Part shown: in pieces, positions 1 through 9,874 of the stretch
Layout of the letters: the number at the start of each line of letters is the position of its first letter
Position numbering within the stretch: position 1 is the first letter of the stretch
Source of the DNA: a virus
DNA length: 27,755 nt
Virus record (IMG/VR): IMGVR_UViG_3300008996_000033
Location: 1 to 27,755 of that record
Reading direction: 5' to 3' (one strand)
Notes under the pieces: model-generated
What the model saw: only the letters and a program-made list of their open reading frames with translations
Told to the model about the DNA's origin: nothing
Databases searched by the model: none
Made by a program: the position numbers and the translations under genes

Positions 1-102
1 AATGGTCCATACACAGTAATATTCTCTCAATTTGAATCCACAATAGTTAAGCGTGGAATAGATACTTTTTATAATTTATCAATAGAAATGACAGAGGTAT
101 AA
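1..102 (+). CDS. C-terminal end of a probable tail protein (partial)
   Basis: The window opens inside a reading frame that runs 33 codons to a TAA at 100-102. The visible C-terminus includes FSQFESTIVKRG and ends SIEMTEV, which reads as a beta-rich structural tail segment. The stop overlaps the ATG of the next gene (TAATG), so the two are probably translationally coupled. Its place directly upstream of a tail hub gene suggests a distal-tail or minor tail component, but too little is visible to name a family. Confidence 0.6.
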   Translation, partial: NGPYTVIFSQFESTIVKRGIDTFYNLSIEMTEV

Positions 103-3100
103 TGCTTAGTTCAAACTCAGCACTTATAACAACCCTTTCTGAAAGTACTTCAGTCAAGGCTGTACCTAAAGCTGTCCTTGAATATAACATGAATGACATG
201 GCCTACTCTGTTGTGGTAACCCCAAATACATGGCCAGCAACAGATATAACAAAAAAGATATTTCCAGCCTCTTCAATAGTAAAGCAATATCGACCATCAA
301 AGGCTGGCATCAAATACTACATGCTTGGAGAAAATGCTCCTCAAGCAATATATAACAATAAAGTAGGAACAACAGTATATAACGACAAGAATGTTGCTAC
401 AGTTAAAAACTATATCCCAGATCTAAATAACATATATAAGTATTTTCTTACAAATGGGAATGCCAGCCTAACTATTTCTTATAAAAACAAATCTGACGCT
501 GCTCAAAACATTATAGCCAATAAGTTTGTAATCAAGGTAGAAACTGGTCACTCTAGCCCAACGATTAACGTTGGGTTTAATGGAAAGACTGTTTATAACT
601 CTACACCACCAGCAAACGGATTGATTGAAGTTTTATATAACGGAACAACATGGTCTACATCACATACAGCGGCTGGCACCCCAGATACAGCATCATCGGT
701 TACAGTATCTGTAACTTCAGGCGGATATGCTGGAATAATTGAAGTTTCACCTAGATATGTATTAGATATAAGCGATAGAATAATATCAGTCTCACTAGAT
801 AAAGACGACTCTACAAAAGAAAGCATTCTGCCAGTTGGAATGCTTACTGCTAATTCAGCAAGCCTTGAGCTATCTTCGATACAAAAGAATGACATGGTTA
901 AGTTTATAAAAGGCGATGCAATAGTATCAGACAAGGTGATGCTTGGAAAAGACGTAAAGTGCACAGTCTCATTCTTGATCAATGATAATTCTAGCTACTT
1001 AATACAACAGGGCGTGTATTACATAGCAACAGTAAAAGAAAATAACTATGACAATTTCTCATTAACATGCCTTGATGGTGCCAAGTTCCTACAGGAAGTT
1101 AACTGCCCAGAGATTATCATTAAAGATGCACCATTCCAGAGCATTGTTTGGAGAATGCTAGATGCTGCTGGTTTTAATAACTATGACTTTTCAAGTTGTC
1201 AATCTGACATATTTACTTCTCTATATTGGTGGGGAGACAAGACAAGAACCGTCTGGCAAACACTCCAGGACCTTTGCCGTGAAGCTCAAGTGGTAGCATA
1301 CTTTGATGCATCTGGAGTATTAAAGTTTTTTGATAGAACATATTTTCAAAATCAAACATCAGCAGCATGGACATTCAACTATGACCAAGATGGTACAAAG
1401 CAGCCAGATATTATTGAGCTAGAGTCTGAAATAAATCCTGGACTAAGTGACGTAAAGCTTACTTACAATATTCCGCTAAGAAGTTCTCAGATGGCAGACT
1501 CACAGCCACTATGGACTGAACCAGCCCCCTCAACCTTATTTGCTGGCCCATATATGGGAATAGAAACTTCTGGATCAAACCAGTATATTAAGTATGCAAA
1601 TACTGGAGTGTTTTCAATGACTACTCCAACCAGACATAACTCATACGTTTTGTTGGGCGGAGAAATAATTGAGTATGATGCAATTCAATATAGCACACCA
1701 TCTGGAGTGATTGACGTTACATCATATGGCGACTATCTAGATATATACGCAAAGCATTCATACAGTGTTAAACAAACTGGAAAGCTGAGAATTAAAAAGA
1801 ATACAGACGGAACATTCCAGAGACAGCTTTTTGGGACATCTGCAACAAACGCTACTCCAAACAATAATATAGCCTCAGAGATGAGCTCTTGGAATGCAAA
1901 TAAGATATCTTTAAATAAGGCTGGAACAACAGCATCAACAATAAATTATTTGGTTGGATCAGCCGCTAGAAGCTCAAATATATCAGCACTTAAGCTTTCT
2001 GCATCAACATCAAAAGATGACCTGTATATTGTTTCGAAGCAGCTATCTCACGCAGATGCTGCAATAGCTCAAGTTGGAACAGCGATAGCATTTGATCTTA
2101 ACAATACAACATCTACTGGGGTTCAGCAGGCTGGCGGAATGGTAGTTTCTTGGAACCCATCAACTCAAACAGGATACTTAATCCACGTATCATCAACCAA
2201 ATCAGTGCAAAATTCAAATGATAAGACAGAGGTTGCTCTTCATAAAGTTGTTGGGGGACTAGTTGTTAAAACGCAGGCGCTGGAGTCAAATATATTTGAG
2301 TCTGGATTCTATGGAATAGATGTTCTAATAAAAAGAGAGACTGGAAAGAATACAGTTCTTTTGTTTATTAATGGGGCAACAATTCAGCTAGATGATACTG
2401 TAGATCCAATTCCAAATACTTCTGTGGTAGGAGTTATTGTAGGTGGACAATCTACAGCATATTATGATTATTTTTATTCTGGTGCAAGATCAGAATTTAA
2501 GCCAGATTTTATTTCATCAAGGTCAAGAGGCCAACTTATAGCCAAGGCTTTCTTTGAAAAGTTTAACTACTCAGATACTGTATCTAGCCAGTTCTACTAT
2601 ACAGAATTCGGAGATGTAATACGTGAGCTGTATCGTGGACAAACAGATTATAAGCAAGCCTATCCAGTTTTAATTGAGCCAACAAATAGATTGGCAAAAG
2701 TAGTAGCAAGCAGACTTTCTGCATTTAGAGGAGAGTTCTTTGTGTTAAATACATCTTCTGCAACAATACCTTTATCAACATCATCTGGAGATACATTGGC
2801 AATATATGGAGTATCAATAGCAAATGCTGGTCAAAACTTTGTTGAGATAAGAGATACAAATAACGAATCTAATCAAATAATTAATATAGAGACTCAGTGG
2901 CTTCAGACAAAAGAGTCTGTACAAAAGCTGGCAGACTTCCTGTCCAAGTTTTGGTCAAAGAATAATATCGAGGTAAACCTTAAGGTTTTTGGTAATCCTA
3001 TTATTGATGTTGGAGATGTTGTGGCCGTTAAGCACCCAGACCTAGGATATACTGGAACAGAAAGATATTTAGTCAGAGCGGTAAAACATGAGTTTGAAAA

Positions 3101-3146
3101 TGGTCTTTCAACCTCAGTAGCACTACGTTCGATTTATTTGGCTTAA
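102..3146 (+). CDS. Large tail hub / minor tail protein with lectin-like insertion
   Basis: This 1014-aa protein is probably the tail-tip hub (Tal/gp27-like) that closes the tail tube and carries the fibres. Residues about 220-460 resemble hub domains of phage tail proteins, with an SIVWRMLDAAGF stretch, a WWGDKTRTVWQTLQDL helix and a following LKFFDRT strand. The C-terminus (about 955-1014) has the matching hub pattern NPIIDVGDVVAVKHP followed by an RAVKHEFENG strand. Between them, about residues 620-800, lies a beta-rich stretch that looks like a concanavalin/LamG-type jelly roll, which may bind host glycans. The start overlaps the upstream stop (TAATG). The hub call rests on patterns rather than a database match, and the lectin call is weaker. 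It heads a run of fibre genes, which supports a tail-tip role. Confidence 0.75.
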   Translation: MLSSNSALITTLSESTSVKAVPKAVLEYNMNDMAYSVVVTPNTWPATDITKKIFPASSIVKQYRPSKAGIKYYMLGENAPQAIYNNKVGTTVYNDKNVATVKNYIPDLNNIYKYFLTNGNASLTISYKNKSDAAQNIIANKFVIKVETGHSSPTINVGFNGKTVYNSTPPANGLIEVLYNGTTWSTSHTAAGTPDTASSVTVSVTSGGYAGIIEVSPRYVLDISDRIISVSLDKDDSTKESILPVGMLTANSASLELSSIQKNDMVKFIKGDAIVSDKVMLGKDVKCTVSFLINDNSSYLIQQGVYYIATVKENNYDNFSLTCLDGAKFLQEVNCPEIIIKDAPFQSIVWRMLDAAGFNNYDFSSCQSDIFTSLYWWGDKTRTVWQTLQDLCREAQVVAYFDASGVLKFFDRTYFQNQTSAAWTFNYDQDGTKQPDIIELESEINPGLSDVKLTYNIPLRSSQMADSQPLWTEPAPSTLFAGPYMGIETSGSNQYIKYANTGVFSMTTPTRHNSYVLLGGEIIEYDAIQYSTPSGVIDVTSYGDYLDIYAKHSYSVKQTGKLRIKKNTDGTFQRQLFGTSATNATPNNNIASEMSSWNANKISLNKAGTTASTINYLVGSAARSSNISALKLSASTSKDDLYIVSKQLSHADAAIAQVGTAIAFDLNNTTSTGVQQAGGMVVSWNPSTQTGYLIHVSSTKSVQNSNDKTEVALHKVVGGLVVKTQALESNIFESGFYGIDVLIKRETGKNTVLLFINGATIQLDDTVDPIPNTSVVGVIVGGQSTAYYDYFYSGARSEFKPDFISSRSRGQLIAKAFFEKFNYSDTVSSQFYYTEFGDVIRELYRGQTDYKQAYPVLIEPTNRLAKVVASRLSAFRGEFFVLNTSSATIPLSTSSGDTLAIYGVSIANAGQNFVEIRDTNNESNQIINIETQWLQTKESVQKLADFLSKFWSKNNIEVNLKVFGNPIIDVGDVVAVKHPDLGYTGTERYLVRAVKHEFENGLSTSVALRSIYLA

Positions 3147-3166
3147 ATTGGTATAATGGAGAAGCT

Positions 3167-3595
3167 ATGGTATCAAACAACAAACAAATAACAATTCACG
3201 AGGTACAGGACAAGTCCAAGATCCCCGTAGATCAGGACAGCCTTGCCGCAGCTTTAGTAAGCTCAAAGTTTATTGATGTTATGCCAAGCACATTTTCAAG
3301 AGGCTTTACCCCAGTCACAGGTGGTGGAGATGGAGATGGAGATGGGGACGGAGACGGTGAGCAGCCAACAGATTTTCCCGCACCAGAGTTCTCAGACATA
3401 TTTATTAAGTATCAAAATGCATATGAGTCTCCAAACTCAGATGGAAATGCAAGAAAGTATGGGACGCTATATACATCAGGTGGATATACGGATTCCGTAG
3501 AATTAGAGTTTAAAGTATTAATACCAGTCGAACTAGCAAGTCAAGTTATTGGAGTTCAGGTTCTTAGTGGAAATGAGGTGATTGCTGAATCATGA
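3167..3595 (+). CDS. Small tail-associated protein with an Asp-Gly run
   Basis: A 142-aa protein preceded by a good ribosome binding site (GGAGAAG at 3158-3164). Residues 1-51 are mixed. Residues 52-64 are Gly/Asp alternation, followed by a Pro-rich stretch (QPTDFPAPEF) and a beta-type C-terminal half. This looks like two small domains joined by an acidic flexible linker. Its ATGA overlap with the next fibre gene and its position in the tail module suggest a fibre linker or adaptor. I recognise no family, and the Asp-Gly run could bind calcium or simply act as a spacer. Confidence 0.7.
   Translation: MVSNNKQITIHEVQDKSKIPVDQDSLAAALVSSKFIDVMPSTFSRGFTPVTGGGDGDGDGDGDGEQPTDFPAPEFSDIFIKYQNAYESPNSDGNARKYGTLYTSGGYTDSVELEFKVLIPVELASQVIGVQVLSGNEVIAES
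3326..3358 (+). repeat. Asp-Gly codon repeat (GAY-GGN)5
   Basis: Five consecutive GGN-GAY codon pairs followed by a closing Gly codon encode GDGDGDGDGDG. The early units are identical 6-base repeats (GGAGAT) and later ones differ at synonymous positions. Such a short tandem array can change length by slippage. Confidence 0.8.
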
Positions 3596-4482
3596 TTAGT
3601 GGATACTACGTAATTAAGGACGGCGACAAAGAGATTGCCAGAACACCTAACCTTGTTACCAATATAGGTAAGAGACATATACTTAACTATCTAGCAGATA
3701 AGATAGCGGACAGAGGTAGATTTATAGCAATAGGAATTGGATCTACTGCTGCTAATGTTGCAGATAGTAAGCTAGAGTTTGAGGTAAATAAGTATAAGGT
3801 CTTTAGTAGCTCTATAGACTTTACTAATAGTACTATTATTATGAAAGCAGAACTTCCACTACAACTAGCAGCAACAATTTCAGAAGTTGGATTATTTCCT
3901 GGCTCAACAGCACAAACTCAGTATGATAGCAAAGCTCTAACATATTTTAATAATGATGTTGTATGGACTGCTGGGTCATACATTGAATCTTCTGCTAACT
4001 CTAAAATTAATAACACTTCCTTTCAAATTGCATCAACAAATGGTGCAGAAGTTATAGCAAAGTCAACCAACCTAACATTTGATTTCAGCGGTTACTCTGT
4101 TGCAGATTCTTTCTCATTAGCGTTTTATCAGAATAATACAAACCTTCAATATATAGATTTGTACATGTATAAGACTGATTCGGATTATTATAAGTATAGA
4201 ATACCTGGTGGCTCTGCAGGACATAGAATAGTAAACATTCCTATGTCTGATATAGTTGCTGGATCTGTAGGAAGCCCAAATGAGTATATAGCAAAGTTTG
4301 GTTTAGCTGTTAAGGCAAATACTGGAACAAGTACCACAGTAGATTTTGATGGCCTTAGAATAAATGATAATGATACAAATATTGCGGATCATGGAATTAT
4401 TAGTCGTGCAGTTCTTGGTACCCCTATTACAAAAGAATTCGGGAGAATACTAGATATAGAGTATAGATTGGTGGTCTCATAA
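3592..4482 (+). CDS. Tail-collar/fibre-like structural protein
   Basis: A 296-aa protein whose ATG overlaps the previous stop (ATGA). The first 110 residues follow a layout known from tail-collar/baseplate fibre N-termini: an early VTNIGKRHILNYLAD helix, a FIAIGIGSTAA strand-loop, a LEFEVNKYKV segment, and an ATISEVGLFPG motif close to the E-V-G-L-F signature of phage tail-collar fibre proteins. Residues about 120-285 look like a separate beta-sandwich, possibly carbohydrate-binding (repeated aromatic strands such as YIDLYMYKTDSDYYKYRI, ending VDFDGLRINDND). It probably anchors or extends side fibres. The binding role is inference. Confidence 0.65.
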   Translation: MISGYYVIKDGDKEIARTPNLVTNIGKRHILNYLADKIADRGRFIAIGIGSTAANVADSKLEFEVNKYKVFSSSIDFTNSTIIMKAELPLQLAATISEVGLFPGSTAQTQYDSKALTYFNNDVVWTAGSYIESSANSKINNTSFQIASTNGAEVIAKSTNLTFDFSGYSVADSFSLAFYQNNTNLQYIDLYMYKTDSDYYKYRIPGGSAGHRIVNIPMSDIVAGSVGSPNEYIAKFGLAVKANTGTSTTVDFDGLRINDNDTNIADHGIISRAVLGTPITKEFGRILDIEYRLVVS

Positions 4483-6923
4483 TGCCAGGCCCCGACTTTG
4501 TACTAGACTCTAAAGTCGCTAATACCGAAGATCAGCAATCTTTTAAGATAATAAAGGTTAAGAATAGAGCGGCTGGAGCCAAAGAGCAGCTTACATTTAG
4601 ATACATAGTAAAGGGTGAAGCAGACTCTATAAACTATGGTTTAAGATCACCTTTTATTGAATTCAATAATCTATTAGACACTTCAGCACCAAATCCAATT
4701 ACTGGATTGTCTGCAAAGCCAAGCCTGGGTAGCTTTATATTTTCTTGGACAAAATCAACATCAAAAGATGCAAAAACTCATGAGATTACAATATCTGACT
4801 CTACAGGAGCAAAATCTCAAACAAAAGTATTTACCTCTGAAGCAACAAGCTATACTCTAACAAACGCAGAAGTTCTTGGAATATTTGCAAATACTTTTGT
4901 ATCGACAATTAGGTTTTCAGTTAAAGTAATTGATAATAGTGGTAACAAATCAGCAGCGGTTTTCATAGATGTTGTTTTGTCGGACGATAGCGACATCAAT
5001 GGCCTTTTAATTCCACCTTCTACACCAACTTTAGTAGCAGGAGTAGAGTCGGTAGAAGTTACTTGGGACGGAAAAAATTCAGCAACTCCATCTACATACT
5101 ATTCTCCAAATATTGAGGCTGTAGATATATATATAAACTCTGTTAAGGTTGGTACATTTACTCCAGTTTATACTGGGTCAGTTCCTGCTGGATTCTCAGG
5201 GCACAAAATGTCTATCAGATATAGCGGCGGAACAATAATTCAAGCATACTTAATAGCAAGAGATAAATTTTCTAGATCAAGATCTTCTAGCGCTTCAAAT
5301 CAGGTAACAGTACTTCAGCAACCAGCTGCACAAATAGAGGCACCGACACTACCAACAGGACTTTCTGTTGCGGCAGCACCTTTTGGAGTCACAGTATCTT
5401 GGGGCGGAAGCTATAGTGGTGGAACAGACTTTGACGGCTTTGCTGGTATAAATATTTATGCCTCAGCATCAGACTTAGGAGCCTCAACGACATCAGACAT
5501 ATCATCTAAGCTAGTTGGAAATATGGCTGTAAATAAAACATCTAATAAAGTAACTATTGGAATAGATGCTCTTAGACAGGCAACTGGGTTGGGCTCAGAT
5601 ACTGTCTATACCTCACCAATATATTTTTATTATGTCGCACTCAATCTTAACAATGAATTCTACAAAGTCGGCAACCTTGTAACATACACAAAGCTTGGTT
5701 CTGGAAATCCAGCTAAAGCAAATTTTATAGATTTAACGTCTGGAATAATATCTATTGAAAACTTAGTAGCTGGAAACGGTAAGTTTACTTCATGGCTAAG
5801 AGCTGGTGCAGATGAAAACTCTGCAAGAATTGAGCTATCCTCTAATACATCTAGTTTTATACCTAGTGGTGGAACAAAAAATATAACTCCTGGCTTAACA
5901 ATATATCCTTCTGGAACAACTTCAAGCCCAGTATTTTCGGCGGACCTAAGTGGAAACGTAACAATAGATCTTGGATCAACAGCAACAACAAATGTATTTA
6001 AAGTTGGTTCTGGATCAAACGCTATGTACATTCAACCAGCTCATTCAGCTGGAACAAATAATACTAGAGGTGTGTGGATAGGTGGAACAACATTAGCTAC
6101 AGCGCCATTTAGCGTTAACTTTAGCGGACAGATGAAAGCAACTCAAGCCGTAATCAGCGGAACTGTAAATGCTGGAGTTGGTGGTTTTGGTACATTAAAC
6201 TCAGATGGCCTCCTTGTAAATGGTTGGAGCATTAATGGAGCAAGAATAGAATCATATGCAAATGGCTCAGCAAACAATCAAATTTATCTAGATGGATCTA
6301 CTGGTGTAATTAATGGTGCAATATTTCAAAGAAGTAGTACAGATGGAACAATTACTATTAATAATAGTGGATTCAAAGCAACGTCCACGACAGAGTTTTT
6401 GCCAGGATTTAGTCTTACAAACACTACAACTGTTGGATACGATGGCAGGATGTCTATATATACAAATAGTGGTGATAGCTTATTTTCATTTAGTAGTGCA
6501 CATATGTCAGTTGCAACAGATTTATTAAAAACTGAATTGTGGCCAGGATCAGTATATGTTAAAGCCAATGCAAGTTCTACATATACTACAGCAGCATCAA
6601 GCTATGGTATTCAAAATGAGTTAAATCAAATTTATTTTACAGCTTCTGGAGTTAACGGAGTAAATTGGAAAAACTATTATGTTGTTCAAGGTGGGACATC
6701 ATATATATCATCTAAAATTTGGGGACCAACTGGGGCAGATATTACTACTGGTTTAGGTCAATACAATAGTTACAGAACGCTAGGTTTGTTTCCAGACGGA
6801 TCACAGCTTTTAGGGCCTAAGTTTTTTTCTGGCTCAGCAGCAACAGCATCTGCAATAGCAACAGAAACAGCAGGAACGTTAGGTGGTACAGTAAATGGAG
6901 ACTTTTACTTTAGCACAGTTTAG
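4482..6923 (+). CDS. Tail fibre with three fibronectin-III-like domains
   Basis: An 813-aa protein coupled by TAATG to the previous gene. After about 65 N-terminal residues come three Fn3-like modules at roughly 68-167, 178-278 and 288-405, each opening with a Pro-rich strand and a conserved Trp strand (FIFSWTK, VEVTWDG, VTVSWGG). The remaining half is Gly/Ser/Thr/Asn-rich with repeated short strands (GNVTIDLGS, QMKATQAVISGTVNAG, GLLVNGWSINGARIES), as seen in trimeric beta-helical fibre shafts. No signal peptide or enzyme motif is visible. It is probably a virion fibre acting at the host surface. The trimeric fold is inference. Confidence 0.7.
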   Translation: MPGPDFVLDSKVANTEDQQSFKIIKVKNRAAGAKEQLTFRYIVKGEADSINYGLRSPFIEFNNLLDTSAPNPITGLSAKPSLGSFIFSWTKSTSKDAKTHEITISDSTGAKSQTKVFTSEATSYTLTNAEVLGIFANTFVSTIRFSVKVIDNSGNKSAAVFIDVVLSDDSDINGLLIPPSTPTLVAGVESVEVTWDGKNSATPSTYYSPNIEAVDIYINSVKVGTFTPVYTGSVPAGFSGHKMSIRYSGGTIIQAYLIARDKFSRSRSSSASNQVTVLQQPAAQIEAPTLPTGLSVAAAPFGVTVSWGGSYSGGTDFDGFAGINIYASASDLGASTTSDISSKLVGNMAVNKTSNKVTIGIDALRQATGLGSDTVYTSPIYFYYVALNLNNEFYKVGNLVTYTKLGSGNPAKANFIDLTSGIISIENLVAGNGKFTSWLRAGADENSARIELSSNTSSFIPSGGTKNITPGLTIYPSGTTSSPVFSADLSGNVTIDLGSTATTNVFKVGSGSNAMYIQPAHSAGTNNTRGVWIGGTTLATAPFSVNFSGQMKATQAVISGTVNAGVGGFGTLNSDGLLVNGWSINGARIESYANGSANNQIYLDGSTGVINGAIFQRSSTDGTITINNSGFKATSTTEFLPGFSLTNTTTVGYDGRMSIYTNSGDSLFSFSSAHMSVATDLLKTELWPGSVYVKANASSTYTTAASSYGIQNELNQIYFTASGVNGVNWKNYYVVQGGTSYISSKIWGPTGADITTGLGQYNSYRTLGLFPDGSQLLGPKFFSGSAATASAIATETAGTLGGTVNGDFYFSTV

Positions 6924-6931
6924 GAAAAACA

Positions 6932-9874
6932 ATGCCTAAGATATATCAGCGTGTCAAGGGAACATGGACCGAAGTTAAATCTGTTTATCAAAGAACTGGT
7001 GGTACATGGACAGAAATACTTACTGTATGGCAACGTGTTGCTGGAACATGGGTAAAAGTATTTTCTGGATTAAAGATACCAGGCATTATAACAAATCCAG
7101 AATTAACTGGTGATGGATACTTAGGATCATTATTTACAGTTGATAATGGAACATGGTCTAATTCGCCTACATCTTATACCAGAGTGTGGCAAAGGGCAAC
7201 ATCATTAACAGCAGGTGGAACCACAATATCTGGAGCGACTGGACTAACATACACTTCAGTAACTGCCGACGATAACAGATATATTCTTGTTAGAGTTACC
7301 GCAACAAACGCAAGCGGTAGCAATCAAGTAAATTCAAATAGAATTCTTGTGACAAAATATCGTGCTCCAACAAGAACAGCAACAGCATTTCTTTTAACTG
7401 GAACGGCCTCTACAACTGGATCCATAACTGTTACAGCAGAAGGATCTACCTATTGGAATAACACAACAACTGTTGGTGGAGTTACATATAACATTGCTCC
7501 AGGATTTCCAAACGATCCAACACTAGATGCAGCAACGTATACCTATTCTTGGGAATATTTGGATGGCACAGCAGCTGCCAACACAAGCAATTCAAGTACC
7601 TATACATTTAGTTCTGCTGATTCTGGAAAGCAGGTACGTGCAAAGGTTATAGCAAAATCTTCAGCTGGCGATAGTAATCCAGCATACTCTGCATATTCAG
7701 ATACTGTATCTACCCAACCAGGAGCCTTTAATATAGCTTCTGCAGAGTTAGGATACCCAGGAGTCTCAACAAGAAATATAACAGTAACATGGGGAGCTTC
7801 AGAAGGAGCAGCTAGCTACGAGTTCAGATTCGAGGGAAGTCAAGACGGATTCTTAACCGCTGGTACGTCACTTGGAACATCATGGACTGGATATACTGCA
7901 ACAAGTAGTGAAACTACCAAAACATTTTCAGTAAGTAATCAATATAATGATTATCGTGTAACAGGTCGTGCAAAAGCTGGAAGTCTATATACTTATTCAA
8001 ATGGTGGAACTTCTTCAAGTTTTATATATGTTGGAGCCCTAGGATCTAGTCCTAGTGTGCCAACTATAACTGGAATAACTTCAACTTCAGACATTGCAAA
8101 CGGTCTACAGTTAAATGTTGCATACACTCTAACAAGCCCTGGAAGCAATGCAATAATATCTTTTGACTACTCATTAAATAACGGAACAAGTTGGACAAAC
8201 ACTACAAACTTTACGTCCAGCAATGTAAAAATCTACGGCGTTGCTGCAGATACAACATATAATATAAAAATAAGGGCAAACAATGATGATGGGTATCAGA
8301 GTGTTGCAAGCTCTGCCGTATCACACACAACCCCAAAAATGCCAACAACTCCAACAAACAGAATTATGAAGTCTTTTGTTTCTGGTCAGGGTACTTTATT
8401 TTTTACAACAGGTACAGACACTGCTTCTGTATACGGAGAGTACGACCTAGAATCGTTTTCTGGCGGAGTCCCAATTGCAGACAATATTAACGGATATGTA
8501 AATACATCTTCCTCCACGGCATATTTGTTAAATTTAACTGGGGCTTCTTATACTAACACTGGATATACAGCAATACTTATTCCTTATAGCGGAGCAAATA
8601 AAACTGGACTCACCCCTACCTCCCTACCCTTTGGAACAAAAACACTAAATGGATCAGACGCAATGTCATTAAGTGCTTTAACTTTAAGCACAAGAACAGC
8701 AAATTCAATATCCATGACGACAACTCCATCTGGGTCTTCTATGACACATATAGTTTTAGATGCATTAACTGGAAGTACAAGGCCTGCAGGATACCCAAAG
8801 GTTGTAACTGCAACAGTAGGGTCTTCTAACACATTAGTCTATGATGGACTAGCAGCTGGAACAACATATACCCTATATGCAACTCCAAGATATCAATACG
8901 CTACTGGAGTTACCTATGATATGGGTCAAGCAACAGCAACTTCAACAACCTTATCTGGCTCCTATACCTTTGCATTTAGCAATAGGTTATACATGTCAAC
9001 AAATGGATATGTTGGCTTAGATGAAAGTGCAAAGGCATCGTATTCTTCTGATAACGTAACAGTTACTTCTGGAAGAGCTATATCTGTATTTAATGCCGAC
9101 AATCAACAAAACACTGGTGGCAATACAACTTATATTTCTGGATTTACAAAATATTGGTCTAATGCCGACACCTTTGTTTTGCAGTATACAGGATACTCTT
9201 ATGTTGGAACTGGATCTGTTGATGTTCAAACACAGCTTAGATTCCAAATAAAATTTTATACTAATCAAGCATATGCTGATGCAAAAATAATAATTAACAC
9301 AAATGGAAGATCCGCAACAAATGCTGCTGGACTTTATAATGGTGGATTGTTGCAGGGTTCTGGAAGAGCAGCAAACCTTCTTACTGCTGGAACAACTATG
9401 AGAATTCCATTTGATGGAAGTGCAATAACAAGTGGAATTGCATTTACAGAAATAGCACAAGGTTCATTTTTGGACGTTGCTGCTTTAACTTCAGGAAATG
9501 CCGATCAAGGATATGCTGAAAGAATAACTGCAGCAAATCAACAGTCTGCTGTACCACCTGTGTTCACAGCACCACCTGTGTTCACAGCACCGCCTGTGTT
9601 CACCGCTCCACCTGTATTCACCGCTCCACCTGTATTTACCGCTCCACCTGTGTTCACCGCTCCACCTGTGTTCACCGCTCCACCTGTATTCACCGCACCA
9701 CCTGTATTCACCGCACCACCTGTGTTCACCGCTACAAATGGAACAACATGTACTACAACAGACAGAAGAACTGGTACATGTACATCAACTGGTTGCGATA
9801 CAGATTACTGCGGATCTGGAGCCGCATGCGTAGGAACCTTTGGTAGATGTGGATCAGGCGGCGGACCAATTTGA
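6932..9874 (+). CDS. Ig/Fn3-rich tail adhesin with PPVFTA repeats and Cys-rich tip
   Basis: A 980-aa protein preceded by AGGAAA. From the N-terminus: a 14-residue motif repeated three times (residues 4-43, Trp at 12, 26 and 40), an Ig-like module about 48-143 with typical GTWSNSPTSYTRVWQRA and VRVTATNASGSNQV strands, a second Ig-like module about 150-262, at least two Fn3-like modules about 265-472, further Thr/Ser-rich beta domains, and a beta domain about 690-860 containing LYMSTNGYVGLDE. Residues 875-934 are ten exact PPVFTA repeats, followed by a 46-residue tip with six cysteines. It is likely a surface adhesin or receptor-binding protein. The final stop codon lies inside the -35 box of the next promoter. 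The repeats have almost no codon drift at the protein level, suggesting recent expansion. Confidence 0.7.
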   Translation: MPKIYQRVKGTWTEVKSVYQRTGGTWTEILTVWQRVAGTWVKVFSGLKIPGIITNPELTGDGYLGSLFTVDNGTWSNSPTSYTRVWQRATSLTAGGTTISGATGLTYTSVTADDNRYILVRVTATNASGSNQVNSNRILVTKYRAPTRTATAFLLTGTASTTGSITVTAEGSTYWNNTTTVGGVTYNIAPGFPNDPTLDAATYTYSWEYLDGTAAANTSNSSTYTFSSADSGKQVRAKVIAKSSAGDSNPAYSAYSDTVSTQPGAFNIASAELGYPGVSTRNITVTWGASEGAASYEFRFEGSQDGFLTAGTSLGTSWTGYTATSSETTKTFSVSNQYNDYRVTGRAKAGSLYTYSNGGTSSSFIYVGALGSSPSVPTITGITSTSDIANGLQLNVAYTLTSPGSNAIISFDYSLNNGTSWTNTTNFTSSNVKIYGVAADTTYNIKIRANNDDGYQSVASSAVSHTTPKMPTTPTNRIMKSFVSGQGTLFFTTGTDTASVYGEYDLESFSGGVPIADNINGYVNTSSSTAYLLNLTGASYTNTGYTAILIPYSGANKTGLTPTSLPFGTKTLNGSDAMSLSALTLSTRTANSISMTTTPSGSSMTHIVLDALTGSTRPAGYPKVVTATVGSSNTLVYDGLAAGTTYTLYATPRYQYATGVTYDMGQATATSTTLSGSYTFAFSNRLYMSTNGYVGLDESAKASYSSDNVTVTSGRAISVFNADNQQNTGGNTTYISGFTKYWSNADTFVLQYTGYSYVGTGSVDVQTQLRFQIKFYTNQAYADAKIIINTNGRSATNAAGLYNGGLLQGSGRAANLLTAGTTMRIPFDGSAITSGIAFTEIAQGSFLDVAALTSGNADQGYAERITAANQQSAVPPVFTAPPVFTAPPVFTAPPVFTAPPVFTAPPVFTAPPVFTAPPVFTAPPVFTAPPVFTATNGTTCTTTDRRTGTCTSTGCDTDYCGSGAACVGTFGRCGSGGGPI
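6941..7060 (+). repeat. Threefold 14-residue YQRxxGTW N-terminal repeat
   Basis: Three adjacent copies of a (Y/W)QR-x-x-GTW unit with a 14-residue (42-base) period open the adhesin. The aromatics at residues 5, 19 and 33 and tryptophans at 12, 26 and 40 are in register. The copies have diverged in DNA sequence, so this repeat is older than the PPVFTA array. It probably forms a small beta-repeat that attaches the protein to the tail. Confidence 0.75.
9554..9733 (+). repeat. Ten tandem 18-bp units encoding PPVFTA
   Basis: Ten exact protein repeats (180 bases) are encoded by 18-base units that vary only at synonymous third positions (CCA/CCG, GTG/GTA, TTC/TTT, ACA/ACC, GCA/GCT). Neighbouring units share variants: units 1-2 use ACA-GCA, units 3-7 and 10 use ACC-GCT, and units 8-9 use ACC-GCA. 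This points to stepwise local duplication. Copy number may differ between relatives. It probably forms a rigid Pro-rich stalk carrying the Cys-rich tip. Confidence 0.95.

Noticed and set aside
593-982. Long minus-strand open frames, here and inside the fibre and dnaE genes
   Set aside because: They are shadows of strong + strand genes without ribosome binding sites or recognisable domains.
3128-3157. Extended -10 TGGTATAAT upstream of 3167
   Set aside because: No acceptable -35 box, and the expected start would fall after the ribosome binding site, so it is more likely chance in AT-rich DNA.
9538-9729. Minus-strand frame encoding NTGGAV repeats
   Set aside because: It is the complement of the PPVFTA repeat and has no ribosome binding site or gene context on that strand.
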